From Symbiodinium natans (lineage: Eukaryota > Sar > Dinophyceae > Suessiales > Symbiodiniaceae): a stretch of 64,000 nucleotides of DNA. The position numbers and the translations under genes are program-made. The stretch is from NCBI GenBank assembly GCA_905221605.1, contig CAJNDS010002279.1, positions 818,584 to 882,583 of the forward strand. The letters are read 5' to 3'. Under the pieces are notes generated by a model. It did not search any database. It saw only the letters and a program-made list of their open reading frames with translations, and was not told where the DNA came from. Each line of letters starts with the position of its first letter. Position 1 is the first letter of the stretch. Shown in pieces: positions 57,401 through 64,000 of this stretch.

Positions 57401-59997
57401 GGGCACTAAAGAACTTAGAGCAGCCGCATGCGGCAGGAGCGTCATAGTAATAGCGCGCCGGATATCTCAAAGTTCGAAGTTACGACCTTGAGAGACGAGC
57501 CACCGCCCCTTAATGTAACTATGATAGATGGTCTAGGGTTTAGGGTTTAGGGTCTAGGGTTTAGGGTTTAGGGTTCAGGGTTTAGTATAGCCATGGCATC
57601 TCCCGAGGCGTGCCTGTCTGCTTCTCCTGCAATTCGCAGGTGGGTTTCGTTGCAGTTTCAGCCACGTCACCTGCTCAGTGTGCCCCCTCTAAAACCATCA
57701 CCTGCAACCTTGAAACCTAAGTCGGGGTTTAGGATTCAAGGTCCATGATCCTAAGGCCAACTCCTAAACCCTACACCATCCCAAATCTGAGGGTGGCTAC
57801 GCGGTGCCTTGATATGGGCCCTGAGTTAGAGAACCCTTCTACACCCCTTATACACTCTATAAAAACCCAGGGGCCCATAGGGCCCATATTTCAGAACCCT
57901 TTAAAGAAGGTAGGGGACCATATTTATTAGGGTTTAGGGTTTAGGGTTTGGGGTTTAGGGCTTAGGGCTTAGGGTTTAGGGTTTAGGGTTTAGGGTTTAA
58001 GGTTTAGGGTTTAGGGTTTAGGGTTTAGGGTTTAGGGTTTAGGGTTCAGGGTTTAGGGTTTAGGGTTTAGGGTTTAGGGTTTAGGGTTTAGGGTTTAGGG
58101 TTTACATAGGGTTTAGGGCTTAGGGCTTAGGGCTTAGGGTTTAGGGTTTAGGGTTTAGGGTTTAGGGTTTAGGGTTTAGGGTTTAGGGTTTAGGGTTTAG
58201 GGTTTAGGGTTTAGGGTTTAGGGTTTAGGGTTTAGTAAACCCAAAAAAGCAAGGGGGCGATGAGCCTCTGCTGGACATCCTGGTCGGCCCTCGACCCCTA
58301 ACCGTACTTGGAGGTTCATGGTACTTAGTAAATACTTATAACTGTACTTATAACTGTACTTATAAGCCCCTTAAGTGCCCTAATATGGTTATAAGTACAG
58401 TTATAAGTACAGATGTCAGAAGTTAATAAGTACCATGAACCTCCAAGTCAACCCCTAATCCCCTCTAGTTCTATCGGCCCTTAATATGGCCCGTACCCTC
58501 TTTTAAGGGCTCCGAAGTACGAGGCCCTAGGTTGTGTAGGGTATATAAGGGCTATGTGAGGGGTCCCCTGTTAAGGGCCATGTTAAGGGACCATGTAACT
58601 ACCCTAAGACCAAAGCATCGAGGGTTTTTACGGCATTGCTGGGCATCCTGGCGCGTGGTCGAAGTGACTCGCTTTTTCCCCAAGCAACAAGCCTTTGTAG
58701 GTTCAGGGTCTACATGCTGAGTTCACCCCAAGCCCTAAACCCTAAACCCTAAGCCCTCAGCCCTAAACCCTAAACCCTAAACCCTAAACCCTAAACCCTA
58801 AACCCTAAACCCTAAACCCTAAACCCTAAACCCTAAACCCTAAACCCTAAACCCTAAACCCATGTCCAGCGCTGCTCATCTCATCCTCGGGTTCCCTCAA
58901 GGGTTTAGGGTTTAGGGTTTAGGGTTTAGAGTTTACGGTTTAAGGTTTAGCCTCTAAATGCTCTCGGGGCTTTGGCCACCGATCCCCGACATCTGTTCGA
59001 CTGCGCGCCTCGTTCGATGCCGTGCCCTGTGGTGCCATGCACATCCCCACCTTGCGGGGAGTAGTTTAGGGTTTAGGGGTTTAGGGTTGAGGGCTTAGGT
59101 TTAGGGTTTAGTGCTTAGGTTTTAGTGTCTCCTTGGAGGTTCATGGGCACGTATAACCAAGAGTCTACTAAGCAACTGAGGAGGACTTAGGGACTCCGGG
59201 GGCTTATAAGTGCAGTTATAATTGGGGTTATAAGTACACTGAATAGGGTTGAGGGTTTGGGGTTTCGGGTTCAGGGCTTCGGGCATAGAATTTTTCAAGA
59301 ATGCTTGAGGCCAGGGTCCTGTTTCACTTTGGCCTAGACAGGCACCCTGAAACCCAAACTCCAGAGCCCCCCCCCCCCCCCCTAAAGCCGTTTGAAACAA
59401 AATGCCCCTCGAACGTCAAAACTTGGGATGTTCCCCCTGTATACTAACAGTCCTGAATAGGGATGATATAGGGGGGGGTAAACTTTTTGGAGACGCGGGA
59501 CCTCTTGGAGACCCTAAACCCTAATCCCTCAACCCTAAACCGTAGATTCTAGACCCTAAACCCTAAACCCTAAACCCTAGACCCTAGACCCTAGACCCTA
59601 AACTCAAGGCTGCGACCGCCCCCCTACAGTGGGGGCGGCGCTTACGACCTCGATGGCGCAAGCCAACCAAGGTCGTTCGCCCGCATATCATAAATCTACA
59701 GGGCTGACCCTTTCACCTAGGGCCCTCGACCCCTTGCTACCCCTGTCGAACTTTCCTGGAACATGTTGGGAATTTTCTGGGGGTCCGGACCCTTGGGACC
59801 CTCCTGCAAGCCGCCTGGGACCCCCTCACACCGTCTGTTTTCGGACCAGCCAAGCACCCGCCTGGGACCCCCTCACACCGTCTGTTTTGGGACCAGCCAA
59901 GCACCCCTCTGATTCTCGGACCCAGGAACCCTCACAACCCCCTGACACGAAACGTCCTGAAGCAGAAGAAGTTTTTAGAAGTGGACTGTTGCCTTGA
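54478..59997 (+). CDS. Gene G: multi-exon unknown protein
   Basis: Exons: 54478-54503 (LGRAAEWA, donor GTGAGG), 56456-56528 (IVWQSRLTDQAWARDVRLFH), 56724-56811 (SAVSTSPERARLLKRGLRVQ), 57105-57139 (RAKGYEAIEEG), 57204-57218, 57424-57514 (RMRQERHSNSAPDISKFEVT), 57640-57711 (VGFVAVSATSPAQCAPSKTI), 58254-58313 (GDEPLLDILVGPRPLTVL), 58469-58492, 58609-58696 (TKASRVFTALLGILARGRSD), 58870-58902, 58951-59063 (SKCSRGFGHRSPTSVRLRAS), 59289-59315 (NFSRMLEAR), 59630-59997 (stop TGA). Phases agree from 56456 to 56811, from 57139 to 57711, and from 58870 to 59315. The first exon is about 2 kb from the rest across an AT-rich stretch and may belong elsewhere. Confidence 0.5.
55000..56400. other. AT-rich spacer with short repeats
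   Basis: (TA)n microsatellites at 55167-55260 and 55880-55905, a roughly 62-bp tandem repeat at 55405-55545 (GTACT..AAGC.ATG..TCC.TAA), repeated CTTGCGCC motifs at 55300-55345, 55607-55640 and 55744-55790, and a T/G homopolymer at 56245-56277. A short minus frame at 56015-56040 (MASGLKKRQ then GTGCTA) could be a small exon. Confidence 0.5.
57221..57362. repeat. Long (TTTAGGG)n array
   Basis: Starts inside the GTGAGTTTAGGG donor of gene G exon 57204-57218. Another long array is at 57930-58235. Confidence 0.9.
58309..58450. mobile_element. Fold-back family 2 copy
   Basis: ACTTGGAGGTTCATGGTACTTA ... TAAGTACCATGAACCTCCAAGT, about 20-bp nearly perfect inverted ends and repeated ACTTATAACTGT inside. 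Starts at the donor of gene G exon 58254-58313. Confidence 0.75.
58500..58608. mobile_element. Fold-back family 3 copy
   Basis: Right end GGGACCATGTAACTACCCTAAG serves as acceptor for gene G exon 58609-58696. Other copies or fragments: 29971-30090, 34563-34665, 37985-38110, 57788-57925. Confidence 0.55.
58732..58862. repeat. (CCCTAAA)n array
   Basis: Forms the 3' part of the gene G intron that ends CCATGTCCAG before exon 58870-58902. Confidence 0.9.
58951..59063 (+). CDS. Gene G exon, 37 codons
   Basis: The acceptor is a telomeric TTTAG itself and the donor is GTA|GTTTAG. Reads SKCSRGFGHRSPTSVRLRAS then FDAVPCGAMHIPTLRGV, phase 1 to 0. Confidence 0.55.
59132..59245. mobile_element. Fold-back family 2 copy, partial right end
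   Basis: CTTGGAGGTTCATGGGCACGTATAACC ... GGTTATAAGTACACTGAA. Further partial copies are at about 10556-10596 and 11630-11687. Confidence 0.55.
59427..59478. mobile_element. Fold-back family 1, half copy
   Basis: Only the left arm is present: TTGGGATGTTCCCCCTGTATACTAACAGTCC. A second fragment, right-arm-like, is at about 37786-37822 (TTAAGGACAGTTCGTACAAGGGGGAACATTCCAA). Confidence 0.6.
59630..59997 (+). CDS. Gene G terminal exon, Pro-rich, 122 codons with stop
   Basis: Acceptor CCCCTACAG. Reads GAALTTSMAQANQGRSPAYH early and ends TKRPEAEEVFRSGLLP then TGA. Contains a 45-bp class tandem duplication (ACCAGCCAAGCACCC..CCGTCTGTTTT, about 59808-59900), and a 20-bp direct repeat (GTGGACTGTTGCCTTGAGTT) straddles and follows the stop. 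Convergent with gene H. Confidence 0.55.
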
Positions 59998-60117
59998 GTT
60001 GTGGACTGTTGCCTTGAGTTCAGGCCTAAACAATAAAAGGACACCTTCACAGCATCTACGCCCTACTGGGTATCACAGCAAACCCTAAACCCCCAGTCCC
60101 AAACCCCAAACCCCAAG

Positions 60118-62705
60118 CTAGGCCCGCGCAATTAGCCTGGCCTTCGTCCACGCCACTGTACGCGGCCCTGAGAGGATTAGGGTTTTGGGTTCAGGGTTAG
60201 GGTTATATTTAGGGTTTAGGGTTTAGGGTTTAGGGTTTAGGGTTTAGGGTCAGGGTTTAGGGTTTAGGGTTTAGGGTTTAGGGTTTAGGGTTTAGGGGGA
60301 TTGAGGGTTTAGGGTTAGGGTATAGGGTATAGGATTCGGGTTCAGGGTTTTGGGTTGTGTGGCTTGGGGTTCGGGGCTTGGGTCGAGGATTCCTGTGGCC
60401 TGCGAGTACTTGTGGCAACAGCCAGCGGGCAGACATCCTGCCTTGGAAACCAAACCCAACTCGACTAACTCAAAGATTACCAGCTGGGATCCTAAGAAAT
60501 TGAAATGGATTAGGAAATCCTGGGTACCCTCAAAACTGTGGAGGTGATAATTGCAGGCTTCATAATCAAGAACTCCAGGGCACGGCTTTCTGATCCAGCG
60601 CGATCACCGTACCCTACAGCTTGCAAGCCCGAAGCACAAAAGCCAATCAAAAACCCTAAACCCTAAACCCTAAACCCGAAACCCTAAACCCTAAACCCTA
60701 AACCCTAAACCCTAAACCCTAAACCCTAAATCCTAAACCCTACAAAGCTCCCAGGTGGCCTTTAGGGCTTGGGGTTCAGGGCTTCGGGTCAGGATTTCGC
60801 GCTTAAGTATGAGGGGGCTGCAATGGCACGAAGGGGGGGCCCAGATACTTATATACGAATATACAAAGATACTAATATACAAATATACTAATATACTAAT
60901 ATACTAATATACTAATATACAAATATACAAATATACTAATATACTAATATACAAATATACTAATATACTAATATTAATATACTAATATACTAATATACTA
61001 ATATACAAATATACAAATATACTAATATACTAATATACAAATATACTAATATACTAATATTAATATACTAATATACCAATATACTAATATTAATATACGA
61101 ATATACCAATGTACGAATATACAAACTGCAGCCGTAGGCACGTCTGGTCATCCGATTGGGGACCGGAAGAAGGCGCGCTAGGGCATGCCATCCTTACTTG
61201 GAGGTTCATGGCACTTCTTAACTTTAATACTCATGGTAACTGTACTTATAACTGTACTTATAACTGTACTTACTGTACTTATAACTGTACTTACTGTACT
61301 TATAACTGTACTTATAACTGTACTTACTGTACTTATAACTGTACTTTTATAACCATATTAGGGCCCTTCAAGGGGCTTATCAAATGGGTTATAAGCACAG
61401 GTCTCATTGCTTAGTAAGTACCATGAACCTCCATGTAGGTGTTAGGGGCAAAGGGCTTCGGTAGATACCCCAAACCCCCTGGCCGAGCCGGCTCCCCCTC
61501 CCTACATGGGTTCACCTCAATCTTCCCTACACTATACTACTTTAGGTCGTGGATGCATGAGGTAGCCCTAAGCCCGAAACCTTGTTGTCCTTGAAGAACC
61601 TGGAGTAGTAGCGCTGCTGAAGCAAGATGGCCAGTATAAACCCTAGACCCTAAACCCTAGACCCTAAACCCTGAACCCTAAACCCTAAACCCTAAACCCT
61701 AAACCCTAAACCCTAAACCCTAAACCCTAAACCCTAAACCCTAAACCCTAAACCCTAAACCCTAACCCTCTGATCCTGAGATCGGATCACACATCGTTGC
61801 AACAGCTGCAACTTCTCGCACTCAGCCTGTGCTTCAGGAGGAAGGTTCTTGCTGTCTTCAGCTCCGCTCAAGCTCTTGAATCGGCCTGCCCGGCTCGAAG
61901 GGTGAAGGGTTTAGGGTTTAGGGTTTAGGGTTTAGGGTTTAGGGTTTAGGGTTTAGGGAGACTCGACACATGCAGTGAGGAGACAGTCTCGAAGCGGGCT
62001 TTCTTCAGAATATGCTGCCTTCGATGCACCAAGAGGAGGTCAGACCGCACTCAGAGAGGTAACAATGCGAAAATAGCATGAACAATAACCCCTAAGCCTG
62101 GAGAGAAAGCCCTAAACCCTTCAACCAGAAAACCTGAAACCCTAAACCCTAACCCTAAAACCCTTCAACAACCCTTCAACAACCCTCAACAACCCTCAAC
62201 AACCCTCAAGCCCTAAACGCAACGAACTTTGGCTTAGGGTCAGGGCTTGGGTCCCAGGCTTGGGTCCTTTTTGGGGTGGGGGTTTTGGGGGACTAAACCC
62301 CAAACCCCAAACCCCAAACCCCAAACCCCAAACCCTAAACCCTAGATTTCAGCCGCCCAGCAGCTTGTTGAACTTTGACTTGCCCATGGCCGCTACTGGC
62401 CAGGGTAGCCACTGGCTCTGCCAGCTCTCCCGGCAGAAGGCCCCGACTTTCACAGGGACTTTAAAACCCTAAACCCTAAACCCTAAACCCTAAACCCTGT
62501 GAACTTGATGTGAGCTTCAGGCTTGGGGTTCAAGAGCTCTTACATCCTCTCCGGGGAGCTTGGGATACACGATGTTGAAAGAGGGCCGCCAGATGATGAG
62601 CTGCACGCTGCAGAAAGAGAGCATTCATAGGGTTGAGGGCTTAGGGTTTAGGGTTTAGGGTTTAGGGTTTTGGGTTTAGATCTGATTTCCCCCTCCCCGC
62701 GCCCC

Positions 62706-62752
<47 letters not shown>

Positions 62753-63169
62753 CCCGCGCGCCCCCTCCCCCACCCAAAAAAAGGATGGCGTTTCGACTAA
62801 GGCAAACTTCGGCTTACTCCTTCAAGCCTCGAACAACATGTTCCTGAATGAGATCCTCTTTAGCATACACCCAAACCCCCCCTATACTACCCCTTCTAGG
62901 TTCCCCCTCCCCCCAGAATGAAGGCAATTTAAGGATTTAAGGACAACTAAGCCCAACTATAAGGTACGTCAAGGGGGCAGCCTGGGGGGGGGAGGGGGTA
63001 GTATCCCTAAACACTAAAACCTAAACCCAAAACCCAAAACCCTTAACCCTGAACCCTAAACCCTAAAACCCAACTCTATTCCCCAAACACTAGCCTAAAA
63101 GGGTGCGAGTTTAAAACAGGTCACACATGGGCTCACTCCGAAGACATGTGTAGCATACGTGAAGAGCTC
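60118..63169 (-). CDS. Gene H (3' part): multi-exon unknown protein
   Basis: Minus exons in order: 63137-63169 (ELFTYATHVFG, donor GTGAGC), 62544-62607 (acceptor CTTTCTGCAG, VQLIIWRPSFNIVYPKLPGE, donor GTAAGA), 62351-62458 (contains WQSQWLPWPVAAMGKSKFNK, GA donor), 61970-62049 (RSDLLLVHRRQHILKKARFE), 61767-61885 (RFKSLSGAEDSKNLPPEAQA), 61581-61616 (QRYYSRFFKDNK), 61476-61515 (VNPCREGEPARPG), 61127-61196 (RMACPSAPSSGPQSDDQTCL), 60528-60613 (YGDRAGSESRALEFLIMKPA), 60481-60491, 60410-60441 (QDVCPLAVAT), 60118-60167 (PRTVAWTKARLIARA, TAG). Nearly every junction keeps phase. The frame of 62544-62607 is ambiguous between two consistent chains, and the phase from 62049 into 61885 needs a different acceptor choice. 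Continues beyond the right edge. Confidence 0.6.
60840..61125. repeat. (ATATACTA/ATATACAA)n array
   Basis: AT-rich octamer-like array within an intron of gene H; not telomere-like. Confidence 0.9.
61195..61436. mobile_element. Fold-back family 2 copy with expanded core
   Basis: ACTTGGAGGTTCATGG ... AGTACCATGAACCTCCATGT; the core carries about nine copies of TGTACTTA(TAAC). Its left end is the acceptor side of gene H exon 61127-61196. Confidence 0.75.
61767..61885 (-). CDS. Gene H exon, helical, charged
   Basis: Acceptor GCCGGGCAG, donor AGG|GTTAGG within CCCTAA repeat. Reads RFKSLSGAEDSKNLPPEAQA then ECEKLQLLQRCVIRSQDQR, which looks like an amphipathic helix. Confidence 0.65.
62544..62607 (-). 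CDS. Gene H exon with textbook splice sites
   Basis: Acceptor GCTCTCTTTCTGCAG and donor GAT|GTAAGAG are the most canonical pair in the window. Reads VQLIIWRPSFNIVYPKLPGE then D in one frame; RAAHHLAALFQHRVSQAPRR in another that also joins the neighbours. Confidence 0.6.
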
Positions 63170-63394
63170 CTAAACCCTAAACCTTTCTGAAACCCTAACC
63201 CCTAACCCCCTAACCCTAAACCCCTAAACTCCTAAACCCTAAACCCTGAACCCTAAACCCTAAACCCTACAAACCTAAATCCTGAACCCTTAGCTCTAAC
63301 TACTACAAACCTAAACCCTCGAGCCTAGGCCTAAGCCCTGAACCTTAAAACCCTACAAAAACCAAAACCCTAAACCCTAACCCTAAACCCTGCA

Positions 63395-63520
63395 AACCCT
63401 AGAAACTCTAGAAACCCTAGAAACCCTAGAAACCCTAGAAACCCTAGAAACCCTAGAAACCCTAGAAACCCCAGAAACCCCAGAAACCCCAGAAACCCTA
63501 GAAACCCTACAAACCCTAAA
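63395..63520. repeat. (CCCTAGAAA)n array
   Basis: Nonamer variant of the telomeric unit in the gene H region. Confidence 0.85.
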
Positions 63521-63852
63521 CCCTACACCCTAAACCCTACACAACCCTAAACCCTACAAACCCTCAACCCTAAATCGAAAACCCTAAACCCTAAACCCTA
63601 AACCCTAAACCCTACCCTAAACCCTAAACACTAGACCTAGGGGGGTTGCTTCCAGAGGCTGAACCTCGACTCCAAGCTATTTGACCCCAACATTTTAGAT
63701 CTTAGGGTTTAGTGCTTAGGGTTTAGGGTTTAGGATTGAGGGTTCGATGTACCACCTGCCGCTTAAGCTTTTTAGGGGCTTTAGGGATGGATTAGGTCTT
63801 GATTCGGGTTTATGGGGAAGGGGGGTTGGTTGAGGGGTCTTGTAGGGTTTAT

Positions 63853-63958
63853 ATTGGGATGCTCCCCCTTGTACTAACAGTCCTCCTCAATAGGGATTCT
63901 CGTACCCCCCTAATGATAGTCCCCATTAAGGACTGCCAGTATAAGGGGAAACATCCCA
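63853..63958. mobile_element. Fold-back family 1 copy
   Basis: TTGGGATGCTCCCCCTTGTACTAACAGTCC ... GGACTGCCAGTATAAGGGGAAACATCCCAA, flanked by GGTTTATA and GGTTTAGG, an imperfect 8-bp duplication. Confidence 0.65.
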
Positions 63959-64000
63959 AGGTTTAGGGTTCAAGGTTGGCAGCACCTCCGCGCCCACGAA

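Noticed and set aside
1-64000. The window as a chromosome end (true telomere)
   Set aside because: Heptamers change orientation dozens of times, are broken by exon-like islands and fold-back elements, and neither window edge is a long uniform array.
1-64000. Transposase or reverse transcriptase genes, tRNA or rRNA genes, spliced-leader sequence
   Set aside because: Looked for by eye and none recognised; short elements appear non-autonomous. A profile search could still find diverged ones.

Overview
Eukaryotic nuclear DNA, most likely from a dinoflagellate. Three things point there. Plant/alveolate-type telomeric heptamers (TTTAGGG/CCCTAAA) occur all through the window. Introns that keep reading phase use GT, GC and GA donors with AG acceptors, a splice-site set known from dinoflagellates. 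One exon encodes an RCC1-like repeat protein (units with VVTWG, GGNSSAVQ, AAILGDGS) of a kind I know as abundant in Symbiodinium-type genomes. The species cannot be named from this sequence.

Main result: the window first looks like degenerate telomeric repeat, but it reads as a series of intron-rich genes with tiny exons (11-209 bp, one of 1.1 kb). Their introns are largely built of telomere-like repeats. The usual intron is exon|G(T)TTAGGG(TTTAGGG)n ... unique core ... (CCCTAAA)n...AG|exon, so it carries inverted telomeric repeats near its two ends. Unique DNA between CCCTAAA on the left and TTTAGGG on the right is normally exon; unique DNA between TTTAGGG and CCCTAAA is intron core. Many neighbouring exons join in frame across such introns. 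Other introns are short fold-back (MITE-like) elements from several families, i.e. introner-like.

Layout (gene letters are mine): A (+, 1.0-10.0 kb); B (-, 10.46-12.4 kb); a 2.9-kb GC-rich tandem block with an internally inverted segment (12.69-15.60 kb); C (+, 15.7-21.66 kb); D1 (-, 21.93-22.64 kb); AT-rich and satellite spacer; D2 (-, 24.7-37.4 kb); E (+, 38.45-40.36 kb); AT-rich satellite spacer; F (-, 42.18-54.23 kb, holds the RCC1-like exon); G (+, 54.48-60.0 kb) with an AT-rich spacer inside its modelled first intron; H (-, 60.12 kb to beyond 63.2 kb). Ends A/B, C/D1 and G/H converge. Orientation alternates apart from the D1/D2 pair, unlike the unidirectional clusters usual in dinoflagellates.

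Limits: all exons were found by eye from reading frame, phase and splice-site logic. GC-rich coding DNA is often open on the opposite strand too, so a minority of strand and frame choices may be wrong, gene starts are mostly unknown, and one model may hold more than one gene. Apart from the RCC1-like repeats I recognise no protein family, and I assign no other function.
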